Below, in pieces: positions 1 to 7,939 of a DNA stretch of 64,000 nucleotides (the stretch's first letter is position 1; each line of letters begins with the position of its first letter). The position numbers were made by a program, and so were the translations under genes. A model generated the notes under the pieces. The model worked only from the letters and a program-made list of their open reading frames with translations. It had not been told where the DNA came from and searched no databases. Origin of the DNA: Roseibium sp. HPY-6. GTDB taxonomy: Bacteria; Pseudomonadota; Alphaproteobacteria; Rhizobiales; Stappiaceae. The stretch spans positions 2,959,793 through 3,023,792 of the forward strand of contig NZ_JBEWCD010000002.1 of NCBI RefSeq assembly GCF_040530035.1. The letters are read 5' to 3'.

Positions 1-512
1 AAATAGATGAGCTGACTTGTCCAGTTGCGGTAGATTTCTGCAGCGTCAACGACTTCCGGCCGATGTGCATAGATGCCCCAACGTCTGCTCTGCCATTCAA
101 TGCCGTGGCAAAACGGACAATTAATGATGGTGTGACCCCAGCAAGCGCTCAAGCCTTTAAGCGGCGGCAATAGATCTCGCATTCCCGTTGCGAGCAATAC
201 AACGCCTGCCTGCAGCTTTTGCTCTTCGCCTATCAACACCTCGAAGCCCTCTTGCAGTCGTCGAATACCTGTGACTTCGCTTTCCAGGAACTCAGCATAG
301 GGATAGGAAAGGATGTCTCGCCTTACAGTCTCGCGCAGCTCGGAAGGCGATGTTTTTTCCAGACCGGGAAGCGCCGCAACAAAAGGCGAGGATGCGTTTC
401 TCGCAGGCTGCGCTGAATCGACGACCACCGAACGCATCAGCGAGCGCGACAAAGTCAATGCAGCAGCCAGACCCGCCGGACCGGCACCGATAATTGCGAC
501 CTGATAATCCAT
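1..512 (-). CDS. Thioredoxin-reductase-like FAD/NAD(P) oxidoreductase (3' end beyond window)
   Basis: The gene enters from the right and runs off the left edge, so only the first 170 or so residues are seen. It opens MDYQVAIIGAGPAG, the dinucleotide-binding loop of FAD at about residues 9-14. A CPFCHG motif at about 132-137 is the redox-active CxxC of the thioredoxin-reductase-like flavoproteins, and an LLATG segment lies near residue 107. The likely role is cytoplasmic NAD(P)H-dependent thiol/disulfide exchange. The substrate cannot be inferred, and the family also includes dithiol oxidases of natural-product pathways. The ATG at 512 is the only sensible start. Confidence 0.85.
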   Translation of the reverse strand, partial: MDYQVAIIGAGPAGLAAALTLSRSLMRSVVVDSAQPARNASSPFVAALPGLEKTSPSELRETVRRDILSYPYAEFLESEVTGIRRLQEGFEVLIGEEQKLQAGVVLLATGMRDLLPPLKGLSACWGHTIINCPFCHGIEWQSRRWGIYAHRPEVVDAAEIYRNWTSQLIY

Positions 513-742
513 TGTGTTACGACCTCGATTGAAGCGTTGCCCGGGCGACGAGCAGGCTCAAGTTGGAAGTGCCCGTAACGGCTGCGAACACCCACGCAGA
601 AGCGAAGCGAAGACGGTTCATGGTGGCTTCAGCCTTGTTGCCAGCATAGCGGCCTAAAAACCAACGCGGTGCGAACCGAAATGCCCAGTGCAACACTATG
701 CACCGATAAACGACATTGTCACATCAGGAAACGAGCAGAAAC
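513..742. other. Intergenic stretch with a doubtful 34-codon reading frame
   Basis: This holds the promoter region of the flavoprotein gene. A minus-strand frame (ATG at 621, stop at 517) would encode a short hydrophobic, Arg-containing peptide. It has no clear ribosome-binding site and is not called as a gene. Confidence 0.3.
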
Positions 743-1291
743 CTATCGGCGCTTTCCGAAAGTTACGCCTCTGTCCACACGTCCAGAGTGGGACGTTGGC
801 GCTCGACGCGGCATTGCGGGCGGTGGCGCCTGACGCGGCATTGTAGATGGCACTGCATGTCGCTGTGTCACAGGGTGCTGAAGCTTTCGAGGGGCTGCTT
901 GAGCCCGCCGCTGCAACATACCTTGAGCGATGGCCCAGACAACAATTCCCATGCAGAGAAAGATCGTCAGAATCCTGTTCCAAAGATAGTCCTGTCCCAC
1001 GGACGATGTGAGTTCACCGGAGGCATTTCCACGCAAAAGGACCAGCGTTTCCGGAGCTCCCAGCGCAAAGAAGAAATAGGATTGTTTTTGTTCTTCTTGT
1101 TGTTGAACATATTTATAATTGCAGGACTGGAACACAAAAACCCGTGTGCGGCATCTTCGCTCAGACGTTGGGATGTTGGCGTAAGACAGTGTCTCAGACT
1201 GCAGCTTAAAGTCCTTGATGATCGACCCGTCCATAAGAAACAGTCCGGGACCCGCCGCAAAAATAAAGATCAAACTAAGAACAAACTTCAT
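743..1291 (-). CDS. Small membrane protein of unknown function
   Basis: The protein is 182 residues. A GAGG ribosome-binding site lies 6 bases before the ATG at 1291, which is preferred to a weaker start 21 bases upstream. The N-terminus (MKFVLSLIFIFAAGPGLFLM) is a membrane segment or uncleaved signal. A second hydrophobic segment lies at about residues 101-120 (WNRILTIFLCMGIVVWAI). The loop between them has two close cysteines (ERRCRTR, QSCNYKY) and is probably periplasmic. The tail is rich in Pro, Arg and Gln and probably cytoplasmic. I do not recognise a family. Its base composition in the first half is more AT-rich than its neighbours, which would fit an accessory gene. Confidence 0.6.
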   Translation of the reverse strand: MKFVLSLIFIFAAGPGLFLMDGSIIKDFKLQSETLSYANIPTSERRCRTRVFVFQSCNYKYVQQQEEQKQSYFFFALGAPETLVLLRGNASGELTSSVGQDYLWNRILTIFLCMGIVVWAIAQGMLQRRAQAAPRKLQHPVTQRHAVPSTMPRQAPPPAMPRRAPTSHSGRVDRGVTFGKRR

Positions 1292-1407
1292 GAAAGCCTC
1301 ACTGAAAAACACTGTAGTGCGAACATGAAAAATGCACGTTAAAATAGATTTAAATCAGTTTGCTGCTTTTTAGCGTCCTTGTAGAATCTCCGATTAGATG
1401 CGCCTGC

Positions 1408-2922
1408 TCAAAGGATTGGAGAGAGCAACCGGGCACCTTGTGCAAAGACGCGGAAAACATAACTGCGGGAGCGAAATGCATCGGGCCAGGTGAGCTTTGC
1501 GTTTTCAAAGTCGTTCTCCAGCATCGCTTCCACGTTGCCGATCATGCGTTCATGGGTAAACCACAAGGTAAGCTCGAAATTGATCTGGAAAGAGCGGTTG
1601 TCGAAATTGACTGTTCCGATCGACACCAGATCGTTGTCCAGCAGGGTTACCTTTTGATGCAGGAAACCGTCTGTGTAACGATAAACCTTGACCCCGCGTT
1701 GTACCAGCGTGTCTTCATAAGCGTGACTGGCAAGCCATACGGTCCAGTGATCTCGTTTTTCCGGCAGTAAGATGCGAACATCGACGCCCCGCATCGAGGC
1801 AGCAGCCAGAGCGGTCTGAACATCCAGTGACGGCACGAGATAAGGTGTCGTAATCCAAAGCCGTTCCTTCGCACGCGCAGCAGCTTCAACAAAGGCAATC
1901 GCACATTCTTCCAGTTTATCCGCCGGGCCGGTCGGCATGACGAGAACGGATTCGTCCCCTGGCATGGGAATGTCCCGGACCTGAGGCAACTCAATACGCT
2001 CGCCACTTGCCCAGAGCCAGTCCTCGACAAAGGAAAGTGCGCACGCAACCGCCGCCGGGCCTTCAACTTTGACATGGGTGTCGCGCCATCTTCCGAACCA
2101 TTTGTCGCGCCCGACATATTGGTCGGCAACATTGTGGCCGCCGACAAACGCTTCACGAAAATCGGTGACAACCAGTTTTCGATGATTGCGGTAATTCAGC
2201 CGCATCGGCCCCAACAGTCTGAGGAACTTATGATTCTCATTGAAGCCGCAAACCTCAACACCGGCTTCTTTCAACCGCGCGATATAAACATTCGAAAGCG
2301 AGTGGCTGCCAACGTCGTCATAAAGAAAATGGACCTTTAGACCGTCATGAGCCCTCGCGATGAGCGCATCTGCCATTTCCCGCCCAAGCGCGTCGTCGTG
2401 GATTGCGAAGAACTGAAAGAAGATCACATGTTCCGCACGCGCTATTGCCTGTTTGATTGCGGAGAATGTAGCGTCACCATCGATGAGCAGTTCTGCGGTA
2501 TTGCCCGCAAGAAACGGGACGCCCGCAACCCGTGTCAGGACTGGCCAGTCTCGCGTTTCCTCATGATCCGTAAGCCCGAGTTCGTCGGCACGGCGCGCAC
2601 GTTCGGCGCGCCCAAGCGAGGCTTGGATCTTGGCGTAATCCGCAAACGACCTCCACCCGAAAACGAAATAGAGCGGAACCGTTAGATAGGGGAGAAAGAA
2701 CAGCGACAGGAGCCAGGCAACGGACCCTTGTGAGGTGCGTGAGTTCATGACTTCGCGCACAGAGCAAATTCCGGCCGTGAAATACATGAAGGCGACGAAT
2801 GTCGCGACGAGGCCCAGGTTGTTGGCCATGATGTCGAGAATGCCGACATCAGTTACGGCGTCCTGGATCACCTCCTTTGCAGCGGCGTCATCTTTTGCCA
2901 GGGTTGGGTCGTCTTGCCCCAT
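1408..2922 (-). CDS. cls: Cardiolipin synthase (phospholipase D superfamily)
   Basis: The protein is 504 residues. It has two N-terminal membrane helices (about 31-51 and 68-89) and two HKD catalytic motifs: H247-x-K249-x4-D254 (NHRKLVVTD) and H422-x-K424-x4-D429 (HQKVTLLD), each followed by the usual Gly/Asn residues. This is the bacterial ClsA-type arrangement, which joins two phosphatidylglycerol molecules into cardiolipin and glycerol at the inner membrane. The first 30 residues are polar and could be removed if translation starts at the internal Met near residue 32. The gene follows the cysteine synthase gene by 26 bases on the same strand and is probably cotranscribed. Confidence 0.93.
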   Translation of the reverse strand: MGQDDPTLAKDDAAAKEVIQDAVTDVGILDIMANNLGLVATFVAFMYFTAGICSVREVMNSRTSQGSVAWLLSLFFLPYLTVPLYFVFGWRSFADYAKIQASLGRAERARRADELGLTDHEETRDWPVLTRVAGVPFLAGNTAELLIDGDATFSAIKQAIARAEHVIFFQFFAIHDDALGREMADALIARAHDGLKVHFLYDDVGSHSLSNVYIARLKEAGVEVCGFNENHKFLRLLGPMRLNYRNHRKLVVTDFREAFVGGHNVADQYVGRDKWFGRWRDTHVKVEGPAAVACALSFVEDWLWASGERIELPQVRDIPMPGDESVLVMPTGPADKLEECAIAFVEAAARAKERLWITTPYLVPSLDVQTALAAASMRGVDVRILLPEKRDHWTVWLASHAYEDTLVQRGVKVYRYTDGFLHQKVTLLDNDLVSIGTVNFDNRSFQINFELTLWFTHERMIGNVEAMLENDFENAKLTWPDAFRSRSYVFRVFAQGARLLSPIL

Positions 2923-2948
2923 TTTTGGTCAAGCCAAGCTCAATCCGG

Positions 2949-3983
2949 TCATTCAAACGGAGGCTGAATATCAACGGTGCGCTCCAGCCAGTCGGGGACT
3001 GGGAGGTTCTTCGACCGCAGAAAGTCAGGATTGTACAGCTTGGACTGATACCGTGTCCCGTGATCGCACAGGATGGTGACAATCGTTTTGCCGGGACCGA
3101 TTTCCTTTGCCAGGCGCCGCGCTCCTGCAAGGTTGATCGCTGATGAGCCGCCAAGGAGCAGGCCTTCTTTTTCAGCGAGATCGAAAACAATGGGAAGGGC
3201 GTCCTCGTCGGCGATCGTGTAGGCGTGATCCACCTTGACGTCCTCAACGATCACGGTCTTCCGTCCGAGCCCGATACCTTCCGAAATCGATCCACCTTCG
3301 GATGCCACGGCCTCTCCGGTGGTGAACAGGGACTGCATCGCCGCTCCGCGCGGATCCGCACAGCCGATGACAATGCCGGGCTTGTTTTCCTGAAGATACT
3401 GGGAGACGCCGGCGATCGTGCCGCCGGAACCGACGGCACAGATAAACGCATCGACCCTGCCGCCGGTTTGCGCCATGATTTCCGGGCCCGTTGTCAGATA
3501 GTGTGCCTTGCGGTTGTCGAGATTATTCCACTGATCCGCGAAGATGACGCCGTTTGGTTCTGTCTTCGCCATTTCGGCAGCAAGACGCCGTGCAACATGC
3601 TGATAGTTGTTTGGGTCCCTGAAGGGCTTCGCGGGAACCTCAACCAGCTCCGCACCGCAAAGCCGCAGCATGTCCTTCTTTTCCTGACTTTGCGTTTCGG
3701 GGATCACGATAACTGTCCGGTAGCCCCTGGCGCTCGCGACAAGCGCGATGCCTATGCCCGTATTCCCGGCGGTACCCTCGACGATAACACCGCCCGGTTT
3801 CAGATCGCCTCGCGCCTCTGCCTCCAGGATCATTTGCCGCGCCGGCCGGTCTTTAACACTCTGCCCCGGATTCATGAATTCAGCTTTACCGAGGATCTCG
3901 CAGCCGGTTTCTTCAGAAAGGGCCTTCAGGCGGATCAGCGGTGTGTTGCCAATCGCGTCGACAACAGAAGCGGACACAGTCAT
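2949..3983 (-). CDS. cysK: Cysteine synthase (O-acetylserine sulfhydrylase family, PLP enzyme)
   Basis: The protein is 344 residues, a fold-type II PLP enzyme that makes cysteine from O-acetylserine and sulfide. The PLP lysine lies in NPGQSVKDRPA (K44). The phosphate loop GSGGTIAGV and the substrate loop EGTAGNTG are present. The NPGQSVKDR variant, in place of the usual NPGSSVKDR, and a C-terminal extension ending in DWLERTVDIQPPFE mark the longer proteobacterial CysK-like subgroup, so a side role such as cystathionine beta-synthase-like chemistry is possible. The ATG at 3983 (MTVSASVVDAIGNTPLI) was chosen because the 28 upstream in-frame residues look non-coding. Confidence 0.9.
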   Translation of the reverse strand: MTVSASVVDAIGNTPLIRLKALSEETGCEILGKAEFMNPGQSVKDRPARQMILEAEARGDLKPGGVIVEGTAGNTGIGIALVASARGYRTVIVIPETQSQEKKDMLRLCGAELVEVPAKPFRDPNNYQHVARRLAAEMAKTEPNGVIFADQWNNLDNRKAHYLTTGPEIMAQTGGRVDAFICAVGSGGTIAGVSQYLQENKPGIVIGCADPRGAAMQSLFTTGEAVASEGGSISEGIGLGRKTVIVEDVKVDHAYTIADEDALPIVFDLAEKEGLLLGGSSAINLAGARRLAKEIGPGKTIVTILCDHGTRYQSKLYNPDFLRSKNLPVPDWLERTVDIQPPFE

Positions 3984-4226
3984 TGTTCTAATCCTGGCTG
4001 ATCTGGCCGTGTGTTGGGCTTGGCCAGATGGAGAGTGATGAGTCCCGGACGCTAATGGCAGCAGCACCCCGGATCAAGTTTGCAATTTAAGCGCTGGATT
4101 AGCGAATGCCAGCTGCCGTTTACATTTTCCGATGGATTTTCTGCTAAACGATTGAAAGTGAGCATGGAGTTGTTCTCCAAAACCCCTAGATGAAATTTTA
4201 AATTAGAATATTTTTAGGGTACACAA

Positions 4227-4256
4227 TGATCCGGAGAACATTGCACTGCGTACCCG
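4227..4256 (+). promoter_or_regulatory. Candidate ECF sigma-E (RpoE/ChrR-type) promoter
   Basis: TGATCC (4227-4232) is followed by exactly 18 bases and then TACCC. The Rhodobacter sphaeroides sigma-E consensus is TGATCC-N18-TAAGA, so the -35 and spacing fit but only the TA of the -10 matches. It ends about 30 bases before the chrR-like start. The same arrangement, including CG just before TA, precedes the facing operon at 9309-9338. Confidence 0.55.
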
Positions 4257-4286
4257 CGATAAAGTAATTTAGGTGCTTGGAGTTTG

Positions 4287-4943
4287 ATGAGAGCAGTAAT
4301 GGAAAAGAATGTCACCGGAATGGATGAGTTGCTGGCTGGATACGCGGCCGGGACTCTGTCATACCCGGCTCAAGCGCTGGTTGGAGCGCATCTGGAACTG
4401 AGTGACCAGAACCGGGGATATGTATCATCTCTGGAGAGCTTAGGTGGCGTGAGTTTGAGTGACGCTGATCCGGTTGCCATTAACGACCGGGATAGCGCAC
4501 TGTCGGCTATTTTTTCCGATGACGCGCCATTTTCAAACGATAACGCTCCACCAGCAGAATCAGACCCGAAACTGCCGCTGTCATTGCATTCGATCGTGGG
4601 CGACACGATGGACGGTCTTCCGTGGAAAACACTCTTGCCGGGTGTGAAAGAATGCAAGCTTGGTGAAATTGACGGGTGCGCAACAAGTCTTCTTTGGGTG
4701 CGGGCAGGCAGGGCAATGCCGTCTCACACACATCATGGAACCGAGCTGACCCTCGTGCTGCAAGGCGGTTTCCGTGATGACGACGGTCATTACGTCTCAG
4801 GCGATGTCGCGTTCGCCGATGGAGACGTTGACCATAAGCCGATTGCCGATGAGGGCGAAGACTGCATTTGCTTTGCGGTTACGGCCGGTCGCCTCGAACT
4901 GACCGGTCCGGTTGGCCGCTGGTTCGCACCTTTTATGCGCTGA
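4287..4943 (+). CDS. ChrR-like cupin protein with degenerate anti-sigma domain
   Basis: The protein is 218 residues. The N-terminal half matches the ChrR anti-sigma domain (MDELLAGYAAGTLSYPA, then AHLELSDQNR), and the C-terminal half is a ChrR-type cupin. The cupin zinc ligands are all visible: H-x-H-x3-E in SHTHHGTEL and the later His in DVDHKP. In the anti-sigma half, the zinc ligands of R. sphaeroides ChrR (H6, C35, C38) align with Thr, Ser and Asn; only the equivalent of H31 remains. No sigma-factor gene is adjacent. It may bind a distant sigma factor without N-terminal zinc, or act only as a cupin sensor. Start: GGAG lies 4 bases before the ATG at 4287; an ATG at 4299 is the alternative. 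Confidence 0.82.
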   Translation: MRAVMEKNVTGMDELLAGYAAGTLSYPAQALVGAHLELSDQNRGYVSSLESLGGVSLSDADPVAINDRDSALSAIFSDDAPFSNDNAPPAESDPKLPLSLHSIVGDTMDGLPWKTLLPGVKECKLGEIDGCATSLLWVRAGRAMPSHTHHGTELTLVLQGGFRDDDGHYVSGDVAFADGDVDHKPIADEGEDCICFAVTAGRLELTGPVGRWFAPFMR

Positions 4944-5001
4944 ATACAAATCTGCTCTCCCTGGCTTTTGCGTAAACACGTCAAAGGCCAAGGAGACAAT
5001 A

Positions 5002-5799
5002 TTGCCCAAAAACCAATACATTGCCCGCCCTTCGGATGGAGCCGCCTGGGTTACCGGCGCCAGTTCAGGTATCGGACATGCGCTTTCTCTTGAACTTGCC
5101 AGGCATGGCTGGCGCGTCGCTGTGACTGCGCGGTCTGCCGAGGCGCTCGAAGATCTTAGCAGCAAGGCGCAGCCTTTCTCAGGCGAAATCATACCCTTTC
5201 CGGGCGACGTGAGCGACACGCAGTTAATGGCGGAGCACTGCAACGCGATCTCGCAACAACTTGGTGGCATCAGCCTGCTGGTCGCTAATGCCGGTATCTA
5301 TCTTCCACAAGATGGACTTGAAGCGGACGTGGATGCATTTCGCACCAGTTTCGACGTCAACCTGATGGGCACTGTCAATGTCGTTTTGCCGGCAATTGCC
5401 GATATGAAAGCCAGGGGCAGGGGGCAAATTGCGATCGTGTCTTCCGTTGCCGGTTACGGTGGGCTTCCGACATCAGCTGCCTATGGTGCGTCCAAGGCCG
5501 GCCTTATCAATATGGCTGAATCGCTCAAGTTCGATCTGGATCGAGCCGGTATTCGCATACAACTGATCAATCCAGGATTCGTGGACACGCCCGCGACGCA
5601 GTCCAATCCGTTCCCGATGCCGCATCTTATCTCGACCGGAGTGGCCGCAAATGAAATCGTCCAGGGTCTGTCGCATCCGAAGAAGTTTGAGATAGCCTTC
5701 CCGAAACCCTTTGTTCGGCAACTGAAAGCTCTGAGGCTGCTGCCTTATCGAGTCTATTTTGCGTTGCTCGGCAGAACCACTGGATGGAACAAAAAATAA
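5002..5799 (+). CDS. Short-chain dehydrogenase/reductase
   Basis: The protein is 265 residues and a classical SDR: the NAD(P)-binding TGASSGIG lies at 18-25, NAG further on, the catalytic Ser in IVSSVAGYGG, and YxxxK at about Y161/K165. The start is TTG at 5002, with AGGAGA 5 bases upstream; no ATG fits. It is cotranscribed with the chrR-like gene. An SDR in this position is a regular partner of FAD oxidoreductase, DUF1365 and Cfa-like genes in sigma-E regulons of alphaproteobacteria. The substrate is unknown; a lipid-linked carbonyl or alcohol is a reasonable inference. Confidence 0.88.
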   Translation: MPKNQYIARPSDGAAWVTGASSGIGHALSLELARHGWRVAVTARSAEALEDLSSKAQPFSGEIIPFPGDVSDTQLMAEHCNAISQQLGGISLLVANAGIYLPQDGLEADVDAFRTSFDVNLMGTVNVVLPAIADMKARGRGQIAIVSSVAGYGGLPTSAAYGASKAGLINMAESLKFDLDRAGIRIQLINPGFVDTPATQSNPFPMPHLISTGVAANEIVQGLSHPKKFEIAFPKPFVRQLKALRLLPYRVYFALLGRTTGWNKK

Positions 5800-5821
5800 A
5801 GGCCGGTAAAACCGGCCTTTT
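5798..5821. terminator. Bidirectional intrinsic terminator
   Basis: A perfect 7-bp stem GGCCGGT/ACCGGCC with an AAA loop is flanked by A and T runs on both sides. It lies between the convergent SDR and cfa genes and can serve both. Confidence 0.85.
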
Positions 5822-5844
5822 CCATTTGCTTGCTCGTTTTGGCT

Positions 5845-7074
5845 TCAGGACGCCTTCACGTAGACCATCTGGCGCACATCAATGTTGCCGGCGCGAAAAC
5901 CGGCCTCACAATAATGTAAGTAGAATTCCCAAAGTCTCTTGAACCGTTCGTCGAAGCCCAGGGGGCTGATCTGCGGCCAGGCCTGACGGAACCTTTGCCG
6001 CCACTCCGCGAGGGTGCGGGCGTAGTCCTGTCCGAAGATTTTTTGCTCCGCCAGATCGAGACCGAGTGATTTGCCGATCTCCACAAGTCTGCCTGGCGGT
6101 GGCAGCATGCCGCCGGGAAAGATGTAGCGCTGAATGAAGTCCGTGCCGCGCCGGTAGTCGTCGAACATCTGGTCCTGGATCGTGATGATCTGAAGCCCGG
6201 CCTTGCCACCGGGTTTCAGGCACTTGGACAATTGCTCGAAATAGGTCGGCCAGTATTTTTCACCCACGGCTTCAAACATTTCGATCGAGGCAATTCTGTC
6301 GAAAACGCCTTTTTCGTCCCGGTAGTCCTGGAACACCACGTCAACTTTTTCGTTGAGACCGGCTTTGAAGATGCGCTCGCTCGCATAGTCGAACTGCTCC
6401 CGGGAAATGGTCAGAGCGCGCACATGCGCACCGACAGTCTTGGCGACATGTTCCGCAAAACCACCCCATCCGCACCCGATTTCCAGGATGGAATGATCCG
6501 GATTGATGTTGGTCTGCCTTACCAAGGACGCATATTTTTCAGTCTGCGCCTGCTCCAGATCGTTGGTTTCGTTGCTATAGATCGCAGAGGAGTAGGTCAT
6601 CGACGGGTCGAGCCATTCCTTGTAGAACGCATTTCCAAGATCGTAATGCGCTGAAATGTTCCTTTTCGAACCTCGGCGCGTGTTAGAATTCAGCCAATGG
6701 CGAACAGACATGAGAATGCGTGTCAGCGGGCGTCCCTGGATCGCTTCCAAGGTAGATTCCTGATTGATGCAGAACACTTCCAGGAACGTCGTGACATCCG
6801 GTGAAGACCAATAGCCGGCCATGAAGGCTTCACCGACGCCGACGTCACCGGCTTTCACGACCATGCGGAAAAACCGCCAGTCATGAATGTCGAGCACACC
6901 ATGGGGGCCGGCTTCACGCCCGTGAATGCAAAAGCGTCGACCGTCCGGGAAACTTATCTCCAGTTCGCCGTACCGGATCCTGATTGCCAGGCTTGCGGCC
7001 ATTCGGGCAAGGCGGGGTGCACCCTTCAACTCTTTGCGCAGATTGTCTTTGGTGAGGACAACAGGTTCACTCAT
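5845..7074 (-). CDS. cfa: Cyclopropane-fatty-acid-phospholipid synthase family methyltransferase
   Basis: The protein is 409 residues. The SAM-binding motif EIGCGWGG lies at 198-205, preceded by the family block AHYDLGNAFY (142-151) and MTYSSAIYS (159-167). A YCEAGFRAG block near the C-terminus carries the conserved Cys. Members methylate or cyclopropanate double bonds of phospholipid acyl chains at the membrane. In R. sphaeroides, homologous genes under sigma-E (UfaM/UfaO) make methylated and furan fatty acids, so this protein may be a methyltransferase of that pathway and not a true cyclopropane synthase. It is the last gene of a three-gene operon, 19 bases after the DUF1365 gene. Confidence 0.9.
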   Translation of the reverse strand: MSEPVVLTKDNLRKELKGAPRLARMAASLAIRIRYGELEISFPDGRRFCIHGREAGPHGVLDIHDWRFFRMVVKAGDVGVGEAFMAGYWSSPDVTTFLEVFCINQESTLEAIQGRPLTRILMSVRHWLNSNTRRGSKRNISAHYDLGNAFYKEWLDPSMTYSSAIYSNETNDLEQAQTEKYASLVRQTNINPDHSILEIGCGWGGFAEHVAKTVGAHVRALTISREQFDYASERIFKAGLNEKVDVVFQDYRDEKGVFDRIASIEMFEAVGEKYWPTYFEQLSKCLKPGGKAGLQIITIQDQMFDDYRRGTDFIQRYIFPGGMLPPPGRLVEIGKSLGLDLAEQKIFGQDYARTLAEWRQRFRQAWPQISPLGFDERFKRLWEFYLHYCEAGFRAGNIDVRQMVYVKAS

Positions 7075-7093
7075 GGCAAAACCTCTTGGAATT

Positions 7094-7939
7094 TCATTTA
7101 TCTGAGGCGAGCGTCATGGGCTGGTTTTCCAGCCGATCCCGCTTTGCACGTCCGTCCGGTCGTGGGTGAAATGGTACACGCTTGAGCCAAATTTTAAAGG
7201 CTTCCCAATGGATTGCCAAAATGACCTTTGCCGTGAGGAATGGTACGCGGGCACATTCTGCAACCAGGGATCGCGAAGTAAGCGGCACACTGTTTCCTGA
7301 AAACGTCGCGGATAGGAGAGGACCCTCGGGATCTTTCTCCAGTATGCGCACCCTTACGGCCTTTCCCGGTGGCAGCATTCTGAAGTGATAATGCTGTTCC
7401 ATGCTCACGAATGGCGAAACGTAGAATTCCTTGCTCTGATCCTGCCGAACACCCGCGTCGCTCAGCTGTCCGGGTTCAAGCGGCAAAGTATAAGTGTGAA
7501 TTCCTCCGAACGTGTTGCGCACTTCGTAGACGATTGCTGTCAGCCGCTCGTCTTCATCGTAAGCATAGTAGACGCTCAGCGGATTGAACCCGTATCCAAG
7601 CAGCCTGGGATAGGCCAGGAGTAGAATTCTAGAAGGACTTGCTATCGACTGTTTCCGCAGCAGCTTCTCCACGTAACGCCTCAGGCTTGACCCGTCACGC
7701 GCACCGTGATCGCGTTCATGAAACGAAAGAAGATTGAAACGGTTCATCGAAAAGAAGCGGCTTTGCCTTCCGGCGGCCTCGAGCTGGTCCAGATCGATCA
7801 GCAACGAAAACACGGAATAACTGAACCTGTGTTCGGTCGGTTTCATGCGGTGATGCATGACTTTGCCGGAATAAAGCGACGCCGGATCCCTGGGGGGTGG
7901 ACCGTTTCCGCTGAGTGTATTCATGCGCTCTTTTGTCAT
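7094..7939 (-). CDS. DUF1365 family protein
   Basis: The protein is 281 residues. It has the family's N-terminal SLYSGKVMHHRMKPTEHRF block, the central YPRLLGYGFNPLSVYYAYD and EVRNTFGGIHTY segments, and KEFYVSPF further on. The biochemical function is not established. The family nearly always sits between an FAD oxidoreductase and a Cfa-like methyltransferase, as here, which suggests work on acyl chains or on the product of its partners. The start ATG overlaps the stop of the FAD oxidoreductase gene by 4 bases (7936-7939), so translation is probably coupled. Confidence 0.9.
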   Translation of the reverse strand: MTKERMNTLSGNGPPPRDPASLYSGKVMHHRMKPTEHRFSYSVFSLLIDLDQLEAAGRQSRFFSMNRFNLLSFHERDHGARDGSSLRRYVEKLLRKQSIASPSRILLLAYPRLLGYGFNPLSVYYAYDEDERLTAIVYEVRNTFGGIHTYTLPLEPGQLSDAGVRQDQSKEFYVSPFVSMEQHYHFRMLPPGKAVRVRILEKDPEGPLLSATFSGNSVPLTSRSLVAECARVPFLTAKVILAIHWEAFKIWLKRVPFHPRPDGRAKRDRLENQPMTLASDK

